Shown here: one piece after another, positions 1-7,593 of the stretch
How positions within the stretch are numbered: the first letter of the stretch is position 1
Layout: each line of letters begins with the position of its first letter
DNA from: Streptococcus suis
GTDB lineage: Bacteria > Bacillota > Bacilli > Lactobacillales > Streptococcaceae
Length of the DNA stretch: 64,000 bases
Direction: 5' to 3'
NCBI RefSeq assembly: GCF_019856455.1
Contig: NZ_CP082205.1
Span: 2,480,001 to 2,544,000 of the forward strand
Made by a program: the position numbers and the translations under genes
Notes under the pieces: model-generated
What the model saw: only the letters and a program-made list of their open reading frames with translations
The model's database searches: none
Told to the model about the DNA's origin: nothing

Positions 1-2036
1 TTCCCGCAATTTGGACACTTGAAGCCACGCTCCGTCGGCTCAAAATCACCTTCAAAATCGCAAGCGTAACAATGGTCAATCGGAGTATTGGTTCCCAAGT
101 AACCAACACGGTCATAAGCATAGTCCCAAACAGCTTCCAAGGCCTTTGGATTTTGTTGCAGCACAGGGTATTCACAGTAATGGATAAATCCACCACTGGC
201 ACCTACAGCAGGATAAATTTTCTCAAAGTCCAGTTTTTCAAACGGTGTTGGATTTTTGCGTACATCATAATGGAAACTGTTAGTGTAATATTCTTTATCT
301 GTAATGTCCTTAACGATGCCAAATTTCTCTGTATCCATACGGCAGAAGCGGTCTGTCAGGCTTTCAGATGGTGTCGAATAAACTGAGAAATGATAACCAT
401 ATTCATCCGACCAATCTTCAACCAAGTTTTTCATTTTCTTGATAATATCCACCGTGAAATCTTTTGCCTCTGGGTTGTTCTCCCATTCGCCACCGTAAAA
501 TACGGTTGCGACTTCATACAAACCAATGTACCCCAAAGATACGGTTGCTCGACGATTTTTAAAGACTTCATCTACTGCGTCTGTCTTAGCCAAGCGTTTG
601 CCGAATGCTCCATACTGATAGAGAATTGGTGCATTGGCAGGTGTCGCCTCTTTCACTCGTTCCACACGATAGATCAGGGCATCCTTGGCAATGGCCATGC
701 GTTCTGCAAAGATTTCCCAGAACTTATCCATATCTCCTGCAGACTCCATAGCAATCCGTGGCAGATTGACGGTCACGACACCCAAGTTCATCCGACCAGA
801 TGTCACATCCTGCCCATTTTCATCCTTCCAGCCTTGAAGGAAAGAACGGCAGCCCATTGGCACCTTGAAAGAACCTGTCAACTCAACAATCTTATCATAA
901 GAAAGCATATCTGGATACATACGCTTGGTTGCACATTCAATCGCCAATTGCTTGATGTCATAGTTTGGAGAATCTGGCTCCAAGTTCAAGCCACGCTTAA
1001 CTGTGAAAATCAGCTTAGGAAAGATAGCTGTCCGACCTTCGCGTCCCAGACCCTTGATACGAATGTTCAAAATCGCTTTTTGAATTTCTCGCTCAAACCA
1101 GGATGTTCCTAGGCCAAAACCGAGTGAGGTAAAGGGTGTTTGTCCATTGGAAGTAAAAAGGGTGTTAATTTCATACTCCAAAGACTGCATAGCGTCATAG
1201 ATGTCTTTTTGCGTTTTAGCACGCGCATATTCTTCTTGCTTGTCTGCTAACACCCAATCCTTGGCGTCTTTCAAATGCTTTTGGTAGTTAAGTTCCGCAT
1301 AGGGCGCCAAAACTTCATCAATACGGTCAGCTGAGCAACCACCATATTGACTAGAAGCCACATTGGCAATGATTTGTGAAATCTGAGCCGTAGCTGTTTG
1401 AATTGATTTTGGACTTTCTACATCCGCATTTCCTATCTTGAAGCCCTGTGCCAACATCCCTTTAAAATCAATCAAACAACAATTAGTCATTGGTGTATAA
1501 GGGCTGTAATCCAAGTCATGATAATGGATGTCCCCCTTTTGATGGGCATTGGCCACATGAGCTGGCAATAATTTGAGACCGATTGACTTGCCAACAATCC
1601 CCGCTGTCAAATCCCGCTGGGTGTTGAAAACATCCGCATCTTTATTAGCGTTTTCATTGACCACAGACTGGTCCTTGCTCAACAGCTTATGAATTTCAAA
1701 ATTAATATCGGTAGCCTGATGAAGGCGAAAATCACGGCGTGTTCGGTATTGAATATAAAGCTCCGCCAAATCATATAAATGAGCCTTTAACAATTCCTGT
1801 TCAACGACCGTTTGAATTTCGTAAATTTGAATATCTTTCTCAAATCGGCGACCAATTTCAGCCAAAACAGCTTCTAATACTATTTTCAAACCTGCTTCTG
1901 AAACAGGATGTTCTAATTCTTGGTTTGCCCGCCGAAGAGCAGAAAAAATCTTATCCTGGTCAAAGGATACTGTCCGTCCATCACGTTTCAAAACCAATAA
2001 TTCTATACTCGGTAAGACATTTTCTTGCACATTCAT
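1..2036 (-). CDS. nrdD: Anaerobic (class III) ribonucleoside-triphosphate reductase, C-terminus cut by window edge
   Basis: The reverse strand translates without a stop from an ATG at 2036 (after GGAGGTT) to the window edge, about 678 residues. NrdD reduces ribonucleoside triphosphates to dNTPs using a glycyl radical and works only without oxygen. An ATP-cone-like start (LVLKRDGRTVSFDQDKI) regulates activity. The middle shows class III hallmarks (GDIHYHDLDYSPYTPMTNCCL, NGQTPFTSLGFG). The visible end carries the zinc-site cysteines (CYACDF ... CPNC). The glycyl-radical loop lies beyond the window; family members are about 730 residues. The activase nrdG is expected further left. Two NrdR-like boxes sit upstream. 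Confidence 0.96.
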   Translation of the reverse strand, partial: MNVQENVLPSIELLVLKRDGRTVSFDQDKIFSALRRANQELEHPVSEAGLKIVLEAVLAEIGRRFEKDIQIYEIQTVVEQELLKAHLYDLAELYIQYRTRRDFRLHQATDINFEIHKLLSKDQSVVNENANKDADVFNTQRDLTAGIVGKSIGLKLLPAHVANAHQKGDIHYHDLDYSPYTPMTNCCLIDFKGMLAQGFKIGNADVESPKSIQTATAQISQIIANVASSQYGGCSADRIDEVLAPYAELNYQKHLKDAKDWVLADKQEEYARAKTQKDIYDAMQSLEYEINTLFTSNGQTPFTSLGFGLGTSWFEREIQKAILNIRIKGLGREGRTAIFPKLIFTVKRGLNLEPDSPNYDIKQLAIECATKRMYPDMLSYDKIVELTGSFKVPMGCRSFLQGWKDENGQDVTSGRMNLGVVTVNLPRIAMESAGDMDKFWEIFAERMAIAKDALIYRVERVKEATPANAPILYQYGAFGKRLAKTDAVDEVFKNRRATVSLGYIGLYEVATVFYGGEWENNPEAKDFTVDIIKKMKNLVEDWSDEYGYHFSVYSTPSESLTDRFCRMDTEKFGIVKDITDKEYYTNSFHYDVRKNPTPFEKLDFEKIYPAVGASGGFIHYCEYPVLQQNPKALEAVWDYAYDRVGYLGTNTPIDHCYACDFEGDFEPTERGFKCPNCG

Positions 2037-2091
2037 CTGACAAACCTCCAAAATTCTTCACTTCTATTAGTGTAGCACTTCACAAAACAAA

Positions 2092-2148
2092 AATCAATAT
2101 CTTGTGTAAAAAAATATAAAAATAGAAAAATTACACTAAATATAGACT
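2092..2148 (-). promoter_or_regulatory. Two NrdR-like boxes upstream of nrdD
   Basis: The 16-mers at 2092-2107 (AATCAATATCTTGTGT) and 2133-2148 (ACACTAAATATAGACT) match the NrdR consensus acaCwATATmTwGtgt, recalled from the literature, at about 14 and 13 of 16 positions. Their starts are 41 bp apart, close to four helical turns. This is the tandem, phased layout typical of NrdR control of ribonucleotide reductase genes. Binding is inferred. Confidence 0.6.
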
Positions 2149-2168
2149 TCGTTTCTGAAAAACAAATG

Positions 2169-2198
2169 AAAACAAGAGCCTATTCTGACTCTTGTTTT
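2169..2198. terminator. Bidirectional hairpin between nrdD promoter and the membrane-protein remnants
   Basis: AAAACAAGAG (2169-2178) pairs perfectly with CTCTTGTTTT (2189-2198) around a 10-nt loop, with T-rich sequence on both sides. It would end leftward transcripts from the remnants ahead of the nrdD promoter. Confidence 0.6.
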
Positions 2199-2326
2199 CT
2201 AGTCCATAAAAAGTACAGGTTAATAGCACAGGCCACTAAAATCACAGCAGGCCAAAGCAAATTTAACAAAGGAAGTTTACCGACATTGTAGGCAATATAG
2301 AGAGTATTCCACACTCCAACAAAATG
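2180..2326 (-). pseudogene. C-terminal fragment of a small membrane protein
   Basis: A reverse-strand frame of about 49 codons opens just after a TAG near 2327 and ends at a TAG at 2180-2182. It has no ATG. The translation holds one strong hydrophobic segment (LLWPAVILVACAINLYFLW) followed by a charged tail (TRKQESE), the usual look of the last helix of a small membrane protein. It lies directly downstream of the truncated DUF3021-like gene, so both are probably debris of one damaged locus. A GTG inside the frame could start a mini-protein, but no convincing ribosome binding site precedes it. No family could be assigned. Confidence 0.4.
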
Positions 2327-2340
2327 ATAGTGCTATTATA

Positions 2341-2757
2341 CTACAAACGACCATTGATGTCCTTTATCTGCCGCTCCATTTTCCGATGGTTTAGGAAAAA
2401 TAGCAGAGCGTAAATCAAGACAAAGATAAACCAGAAAAAGAGAAGGGCCCCAAGTTTCACGGGAAACCAACCAGCCAAAATGCCCAGCGGTGTGAAGCCT
2501 AAAGCTGTGATTCCAAAATGCGTTGCCGTCATTCGTAAAAGGCTCCAGTCCTGTTCAAAAATCTTGTCTGCCAGCTGGAACAAGAGACCGATTGCCGCCC
2601 AAATGGCTACACAAATCATCATGACGGTTACTTGACTAAAGTTGCTCAGGTAGTAAGCCCCCATGGTTGAAAAGGGATTGAGAGGGAGGTAGGTTCCCTG
2701 TCCGAAGACGGCTGATGTGATAAAAGTGTGGTAAAATGAAACATATAAGACCTCCAA
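2341..2757 (-). pseudogene. 5'-truncated DUF3021-like membrane protein fused to IS sequence
   Basis: The reading frame gives 138 residues with three clear hydrophobic segments and a basic tail (NHRKMERQIKDINGRL), resembling DUF3021 membrane proteins, which often accompany LytTR regulators. Its first 12 or so codons are not native. They come from the leader and first bases of the IS1111-type transposase gene, read in another frame, because 2722-2854 is identical to the 38285-38417 end of that element. The expected first transmembrane helix is missing. A deletion reaching from the element into the gene explains this. The IS-derived ribosome binding site could still allow translation, but function is doubtful. 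Confidence 0.6.
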
Positions 2758-2854
2758 TTGAGTGTGGTAATTCCTGTTAGAAGTTGATTGTTTTTTTATT
2801 CTAGTGTACAGGTAAATCCACGAATTCTCAACTGGGGGTCTTTACATATTGTCT
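2722..2854 (-). mobile_element. Remnant left end of the IS1111-type element
   Basis: These 133 bp match 38285-38417 base for base by eye. They include the subterminal repeat (GGGTCTTTACAT on the plus strand), the CT core at 2853-2854 and the first codons of the transposase. The rest of the element is gone. The flank reads CTATAC, close to the CTATAA found beside the two full copies, so this was probably a genuine insertion that later lost its body by deletion. Confidence 0.85.
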
Positions 2855-2960
2855 ATACTTTCATATTCTCTCCTTTCTCTTTCCGCCCCTATTAAACACC
2901 ATTTCTCGAGTGGTTTCAAGGGCTTTTGGCTATGTGGTCGATTTCCTGCACTAAACGGCA

Positions 2961-2987
2961 AAAAAGCCAGAACAGTTGTCCTGACTT
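2961..2987 (-). terminator. Terminator of the DUF998 gene, first of three near-identical copies
   Basis: On the reverse strand AAGTCAGGACA pairs with TGTTCTGGCTT (with G-U pairs) and is followed by a run of T. The stem begins at the stop codon of the gene at 2986. Nearly the same sequence recurs at 6976-7004 and 7557-7585. Confidence 0.75.
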
Positions 2988-3639
2988 AGTCATTCTTTAG
3001 AAATGTTATCCCCGTCACTATCTGCCAAGCTGTGATAGGATAGACGGTTAAGCGTTCATAAATGGCCATTACCGCCACTTGATTTTCTGCGATTGCCGTC
3101 TGCAACAATCCTGCAGCGACAAAACCACACAATCCGAGAAAAATACTACTGGAGCGATAAACCATTTTTTGATCGGGCAGGAAAAGACCTGTCAACAGCA
3201 AGATGCTATTGCCCATCATAAAGGACAGACGTGCCCCAAATCCATGCAAACCATCCTGACCAGGTACACCGCCTTGGAAGAAACCAACCAAGAGACTTCC
3301 TAGACCAAAGAGGGTGACAATTAGCAAGAAAATGATGGCTAAAATCGGATATCTCTGCCTCATTTTTGGGAACATAAGCAGAGCATAGGAGAGGACAAAG
3401 CCAATCGCAGTTAGAATAAAGCCGCTATTCATGACAATCGCCCAATTTGAAAAGTTTTCTGGCACACCAGCTACCTGCTGGCCATTGTATACCCCAAGAG
3501 CTGAAATAAACTGCCGACCATAGACATAGCTAAGCGGATAGCCCGTTCCAATGGCAGCGATTAATTCGGTTCCTAGGTAAATACTGGCATTTATTAGAAA
3601 GCCAATGGCTCCCCATTTTTGTAGATTTTGTACTCTCAT
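2986..3639 (-). CDS. DUF998-family membrane protein
   Basis: A 217-residue, very hydrophobic protein with about six transmembrane segments. It has the DUF998 layout: an N-terminal helix after MRVQNLQKWGAIGF and a conserved-looking middle loop with GVPGQDGLHGFGARLSF. The biochemical role of DUF998 proteins is not established. It begins 42 bp after the broken nitroreductase gene and ends in a strong terminator, so it is probably the last gene of the operon that starts at 6360. Membership of the MarR-controlled unit is inferred from spacing and strand only. Confidence 0.75.
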   Translation of the reverse strand: MRVQNLQKWGAIGFLINASIYLGTELIAAIGTGYPLSYVYGRQFISALGVYNGQQVAGVPENFSNWAIVMNSGFILTAIGFVLSYALLMFPKMRQRYPILAIIFLLIVTLFGLGSLLVGFFQGGVPGQDGLHGFGARLSFMMGNSILLLTGLFLPDQKMVYRSSSIFLGLCGFVAAGLLQTAIAENQVAVMAIYERLTVYPITAWQIVTGITFLKND

Positions 3640-3681
3640 CTTTTTCCTTACTTACTTTCTCTTGGCATTTTGCCACTAGAC

Positions 3682-4308
3682 TTATTTAAAATCTGTAATT
3701 TTTTCTGCCTCAATACGAACAGAGTCGAATCCTGGTTCTTTGGCTTTTCCAATTGAAACCATCAGAACGGGAATATAACGGTTTGGATCCAATTCAAAAG
3801 TCGCCGCCATCTCCTCAGGGTCAAAACCTGACATAGGATTAGTGTCATAACCGTGAGAACGTGCTACTAACATCAACTGCATAGCAGCTAGACTAGCGTC
3901 CATTTTGACGACCTCTCTCATCGTAGCTGGTGATAAGGCATCATACATACTCTTAATCGCAGGCACCTGATAGTCTCGGACTTCAGGAGGCATCTTACCT
4001 TCCGCTACAGCTCAGTCATAGATAACTTCTGTGCGGTCCTGGGGCTTGATATCTGCAAAGATTAAAATTACCGCTGAAGCAGTGTCGACTTGTTTGGTAT
4101 TAAAGCGTACCATGGGACGCAACTTGGCCTTAGCAGCTGCGCTTTCCACAACCACAAAACGCCAAGGCTGCAAGTTCACAGAAGATGGAGCTGTAGTGGC
4201 TTTGTTCAGCATTTCAAGCATTTCTTCGTGGTCAATCGTCACAGTCTCATCATATACTTTGATAGACTTGCGACCAAATATAATCTCATTAAAATCATTA
4301 GTTACCAT
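3682..4308 (-). pseudogene. Nitroreductase-family gene interrupted by an in-frame TGA
   Basis: Two reverse-strand frames (4308-4012 and 3993-3682) are the same frame, split only by a TGA at 4012-4014: ...EVIYD-stop-AVAEGKMPP.... Joined they give about 208 residues, the usual size for a flavin nitroreductase. FGRKSIKVYD and SSVNLQPWRFVVV lie in the first half (FMN and phosphate contacts), and SHGYDTNPMSGFD and YIPVLMVSIG in the second. Such enzymes reduce quinones or nitro compounds with NAD(P)H. No shift is needed, so a point mutation (for example TGG or CGA to TGA) or a base-calling error would explain it. The truncated product would lack half of the FMN site. Confidence 0.85.
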
Positions 4309-4323
4309 ACACGATTATCTTCC

Positions 4324-5667
4324 TTACATTAGCGCTGTTTTTACATGGGAAAGTAGAGCATAGGTTGTTGCGGGGAAAGCAAAAATCATGCGATTTAAAT
4401 CTGTTGCTGTCAACCGTTGATTGATAATCAAGGTCAGCAAATTAATCATCTCTCCTGCTTCATGCCCAATCAAGGCCGCACCCTTCAAGGTCTTATCACT
4501 TCCTACAATCAGCGTAAAGTGAGCTTCTGTCTCCAACTTAGTTTGGAATTTTAATTGTTGTCCAAAGGGAATCTCTACAATCTTGTACTGTTCAGGATTT
4601 GCTTGGGCCTCTGCAACCGTAACACCAACTTGAGCCAGACGTGGTAGCGTGAAAACGACATTTGGAACAACTGGATAGGCAATCGGAGCTGGATTGCCCA
4701 AAATATGCTCCGCAATGTAGCTAGACTCAAAGCTAGCAGTCGGTGTCAAGCGTGGAATTGTTTTAGAAACCACATCACCAGACGCGTAGATATTGGATAG
4801 AGATGTCTGCATGAACTCATTCACCTTGATGCCAGTGCGATCAAAATCCACTCCAACCTCTTCTAAGCCTAGACCTTCTACATTTGAGACACGGCCTGTG
4901 GCGTCAATAATGGTGTCTGTCTCGATTTCTAAGCCCTGAGCTGTTTTGACAAGAAGACCACTTGCTGTTTTTTCAGCTGAAACAACCGCTTGATTGAAAT
5001 GGAAGCTAACACCATCGGCGATCATTTTATCAATGACACTAGCTACCATTTGTTCAGGATAGGCTGCTAAAGCACGATCTGCAAACTCGATGATGTGAAC
5101 TTCTGAACCCAGTAGCGAAGCCATTGTCGCAAACTCTAGCGAAATAATCCCAGCACCGATAAAGACGATTCTTTCTGGCATATGGTCCATATCAAGAAAG
5201 GCACGGCTGTCTTGGAACCATTCATTCCCAGGGACATTTAGTCGAGCAGGGCGTTGACCTGTTCCAATCACGATAAAGTCTGTGGTAATTTCCTTATCAT
5301 CAACCATCACTGTGTGAAGATCTTTTAACTGCCCGTGTCCTTTTAAAAGATCAATTGACAGGCTGGCAAACATACCTTCTAACATAGGAGAGTAGGTTGG
5401 AATTTCCTCTTTTTTATACGCCATCAATTTTTCCCAGGAAATCTCACCTGTTTTGGCAATCCCTGCTTTTTCATACCGTGCCAAACCATCCATAAATTCA
5501 AATGGACTTTCTAATAAAAACTTGGCATTACAACCGTAGTTTGTGCAAGTTCCTGCTGTGATATCTTTTTCGACAATGGCTACTTTCTTGCCAGCCTTTG
5601 CTAAATCAACCGCAGCATGCCAGTTGGCATGTCCTGAACCGATAAAGGTGACATCGTATTGATACAT
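4324..5667 (-). CDS. Pyridine nucleotide-disulfide oxidoreductase (class I flavoprotein)
   Basis: A 447-residue flavoprotein of the dihydrolipoamide dehydrogenase/mercuric reductase superfamily. The FAD fold is at residues 5-35 (VTFIGSGHANWHAAVDLAK), followed by the redox-active disulfide in GTCTNYGC. The NAD(P)H fold is near 170-200 (IVFIGAGIISLEFATMAS), the second FAD motif is NIYASGDV, and the dimerisation domain is at the end. No heavy-metal-binding domain or extra C-terminal cysteine pair is visible, so the substrate is unknown; a small thiol or reactive electrophile is plausible. It starts 12 bp after the DJ-1 gene and precedes the broken nitroreductase. Confidence 0.9.
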   Translation of the reverse strand: MYQYDVTFIGSGHANWHAAVDLAKAGKKVAIVEKDITAGTCTNYGCNAKFLLESPFEFMDGLARYEKAGIAKTGEISWEKLMAYKKEEIPTYSPMLEGMFASLSIDLLKGHGQLKDLHTVMVDDKEITTDFIVIGTGQRPARLNVPGNEWFQDSRAFLDMDHMPERIVFIGAGIISLEFATMASLLGSEVHIIEFADRALAAYPEQMVASVIDKMIADGVSFHFNQAVVSAEKTASGLLVKTAQGLEIETDTIIDATGRVSNVEGLGLEEVGVDFDRTGIKVNEFMQTSLSNIYASGDVVSKTIPRLTPTASFESSYIAEHILGNPAPIAYPVVPNVVFTLPRLAQVGVTVAEAQANPEQYKIVEIPFGQQLKFQTKLETEAHFTLIVGSDKTLKGAALIGHEAGEMINLLTLIINQRLTATDLNRMIFAFPATTYALLSHVKTALM

Positions 5668-5679
5668 CGTTCTTCCTCC

Positions 5680-6360
5680 TTAATTTGTCAACATAGAAAC
5701 AACTGTTTGGCCTAGGGTACGAGCAGATTGGGGATTTTGACCTGTCAAGATGCGATCATCCTGACGAACAACTGGTGTAAAGGCTGTCCCAATTTCAACC
5801 TTAGCCCCTTTTTCACGAAGGGCTGTCTCCGTTAAAAATGGTACCAAGGTTATGGTGCCGTTTAACTCCTCTTCTTGATTGGTAAAGCCTGTGACAATTT
5901 TTCCTGCAATCAAGGGTTGACCAGCCTCATCTTTGATTGGTAAGAGCCCTGCTACACCATGACAAACTGCTGTGACGAGACCTCCGTTTTGGTAAATCTG
6001 GCTTGCCAGCTCTGCTATTTCCACAGACTCTGGAAAATCCCACATAACTCCATGACCACCTGTATAGTAAATCAACTCGTAGTCCGTCGCCTTAACCTCT
6101 TCTGGTCGTAGCGTCTGACCGAGGGCACGATTGCGAAAATCAGCGTTTTTATAGTAAGTGCGGTCCACATCATCCATCATGGTCAAACTATGTGGGTCTA
6201 GGGGTACGTAGCCACCTTTTGGGCTGACAAAATCCGCTTCATAACCCGCTTTGACCAACTCATCATAAAAGTGGGTCAGCTCACTGATCCACAAGCCTGT
6301 CAACCGTTCATGCTCACCATATTGTTCTGTATTGGTTAGGACAATCAGTGCTTTTTTCAT
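5680..6360 (-). CDS. DJ-1/PfpI-superfamily protein (Hsp31/glyoxalase III-like)
   Basis: A 226-residue class I glutamine-amidotransferase-like protein. The nucleophile elbow is TAVCHGVAGLL with the reactive Cys, and the preceding loop (YYTGGHGVMWDFPES) is typical of Hsp31/HchA-type members that convert methylglyoxal or act as deglycases and chaperones. An acidic residue early in the protein (GLWISEL) fits the family's conserved Glu. It is the first gene of the leftward operon, 134 bp from the divergent MarR gene. A palindrome (6377-6390) lies just upstream of its start, so it is probably repressed by that regulator and induced by electrophile or oxidant stress. Confidence 0.88.
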   Translation of the reverse strand: MKKALIVLTNTEQYGEHERLTGLWISELTHFYDELVKAGYEADFVSPKGGYVPLDPHSLTMMDDVDRTYYKNADFRNRALGQTLRPEEVKATDYELIYYTGGHGVMWDFPESVEIAELASQIYQNGGLVTAVCHGVAGLLPIKDEAGQPLIAGKIVTGFTNQEEELNGTITLVPFLTETALREKGAKVEIGTAFTPVVRQDDRILTGQNPQSARTLGQTVVSMLTN

Positions 6361-6376
6361 GCTTCCTCCTATTTTT

Positions 6377-6478
6377 AATCGCGCGCGATTGTTTTTTTGT
6401 TATGTGTCTAGTCTATCCCTATTCATTTGATTTGTCAAGGTAAAAGAATTTTGATAAGATATTTTTATCGTGCACGAT
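6377..6478. promoter_or_regulatory. Paired palindromic operators between the DJ-1 operon and the MarR gene
   Basis: A perfect 14-bp palindrome AATCGCGCGCGATT (6377-6390) and a 12-bp palindrome ATCGTGCACGAT (6467-6478) share the pattern ATCGYGCRCGAT. One lies beside each divergent gene and both are GC-rich islands in AT-rich DNA. This is the expected layout for an autoregulating MarR repressor. Binding by the 6495-6932 product is inferred. Confidence 0.75.
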
Positions 6479-6494
6479 TAGAAAGCGAGAAACC

Positions 6495-6932
6495 ATGTCC
6501 GACTATCATTACTCAAAGCAGCTCTGCTATTCCTTCTACCAAGTCAACAAACTCTTTAATCAATTTTATCTGAAAAATCTCAAGGAATTTGACTTGACCT
6601 ATACCCAGTACCTCGTGCTTGTTGTCCTCTGGGAAAAAGCTCCACTGACACTCAAGGAACTCGGTGAAAAGCTAGATTTGGCCAGCAACACCTTGACGCC
6701 ACTTCTCAAGCGACTCGAGGCAAAGGGCTACATCCAGCGAAGCATTCCTCTGGGAGACAAACGACAACTCCTTATCCAGCTCACCGAAGACGGTCAAATG
6801 CTCCAAACCAGTCTTGAAGATAAGCTACTTTCCTGCTTTCGCCAACTCGATGGCCTGACTATAGAAAAAAAACAATCGTACGTCAAGTACAATCAGGAAC
6901 TCATCGAGAGTTTACAGAACTATTTGGACTAA
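6495..6932 (+). CDS. MarR-family regulator, OhrR-like
   Basis: A 145-residue MarR/DUF24-scale winged-helix protein. The wHTH lies near residues 45-95 (LTLKELGEKLDLASNTLTPLLKRLEAKGYI), followed by the wing DKRQLLIQLTEDG. It resembles OhrR: LCYSFYQVNK near the N-terminus and DLTYTQYLVLVVLWE. The single N-terminal Cys (position 11) matches the peroxide-sensing cysteine region of OhrR, so redox sensing is plausible. It is divergent from the DJ-1/reductase operon with matching palindromes at both promoters. Repression of both units, relieved by organic peroxides or electrophiles, is the most economical reading. Confidence 0.88.
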   Translation: MSDYHYSKQLCYSFYQVNKLFNQFYLKNLKEFDLTYTQYLVLVVLWEKAPLTLKELGEKLDLASNTLTPLLKRLEAKGYIQRSIPLGDKRQLLIQLTEDGQMLQTSLEDKLLSCFRQLDGLTIEKKQSYVKYNQELIESLQNYLD

Positions 6933-6939
6933 TATATCC

Positions 6940-6970
6940 CCTGCTTTTCTCCATGGAAGCAGGATTTTTT
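6940..6970 (+). terminator. Terminator of the MarR gene
   Basis: CCTGCTT and AAGCAGG form a stem around a 10-nt loop, followed by six T on the plus strand, 8 bp after the stop codon. Confidence 0.8.
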
Positions 6971-6975
6971 GTTGC

Positions 6976-7004
6976 AAAAAAAGCCAGAACAGTTGTCCTG
7001 ACTT
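6976..7004 (-). terminator. Terminator of the 7059 gene, second copy of the repeated terminator
   Basis: The reverse strand repeats the AAGTCAGGACAACTGTTCTGGCTT hairpin seen at 2961-2987 and is followed by T residues. It lies about 55 bp after the stop codon of the unknown gene. Confidence 0.75.
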
Positions 7005-7058
7005 AGTCTTTTATATCAACTTTTTTTATGTGAGGAAACGAAAACCTCTGGTGCTTTA

Positions 7059-7451
7059 CTATTCAAACTCATCTAGCCCATCGAAGGCTCCGCTTGCCTT
7101 CAACTGCTCCAAATCTTCTAAGGACAGACTTGCATCCGACCTGTCAACTGCCCGTGTGACTTCTTCATAGTAGCGATGAGCCATCTTCTCAATAAAATCA
7201 CGAGGATAAGGGTAACGATTGGTCGCAACCCACTCTTCCAACCAAGCCGTTAGTTCCTCAAGAGACTTATCCTGTTGAAAGAGAAAATACTGCATGAGTT
7301 CGCTAGCCTGTTCATCGTCCAAACCCAGATGATACACATACCAGCTAATCGGGGCAAATTGCGGATTTTGTCTTTCTAGTTCAGCATATATATCCAAAAC
7401 CAATTGTTCCAATTGAAACAGTTTCGCACGCACGTCCTGATGATTTTGCAT
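7059..7451 (-). CDS. Hypothetical cytosolic protein, 130 residues
   Basis: An acidic, helical protein with no signal peptide or membrane segment. Recognisable features are a short coiled-coil-like N-terminus (VRAKLFQLEQLVLDIYAEL) and an aromatic patch (ISWYVYHLGL, RYPYPRDFIEKM). No family could be named. It begins with ATG at 7451 and has its own terminator downstream. It lies between the MarR gene and mutS, transcribed towards the MarR gene. The intergenic space to mutS is 142 bp and holds the mutS terminator, so it is probably a single-gene unit. Confidence 0.7.
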   Translation of the reverse strand: MQNHQDVRAKLFQLEQLVLDIYAELERQNPQFAPISWYVYHLGLDDEQASELMQYFLFQQDKSLEELTAWLEEWVATNRYPYPRDFIEKMAHRYYEEVTRAVDRSDASLSLEDLEQLKASGAFDGLDEFE

Positions 7452-7556
7452 AGCCTGTCATCTCCCATTCTTTACTTTTTTCTTTCATCAGTATAGCTAT
7501 GCACATCAAAAAAACAAGATTTTTACAAAAAAGGATTCAAACGTTCGTTCTTTGCT

Positions 7557-7585
7557 CAAAAAAGCCAGAACGTTTGTCCTGACTT
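7557..7585 (-). terminator. Terminator of mutS, third copy of the repeated terminator
   Basis: On the reverse strand AAGTCAGGACAAACGTTCTGGCTTTTTTG forms the same hairpin as at 2961 and 6976, with two changed loop bases. It is 8 bp after the mutS stop. Confidence 0.8.
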
Positions 7586-7593
7586 TCATTGTC

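Noticed and set aside
390..1112. A 240-codon plus-strand frame
   Set aside because: It lies fully antisense to nrdD, has a low-complexity Cys/His-rich translation, and no site for ribosomes; it is a shadow of a real gene.
4012..4014. TGA read as selenocysteine in the nitroreductase gene
   Set aside because: No selenocysteine insertion element or selenium genes are visible, and nitroreductases have no conserved Sec or Cys at this place; a nonsense change is simpler.
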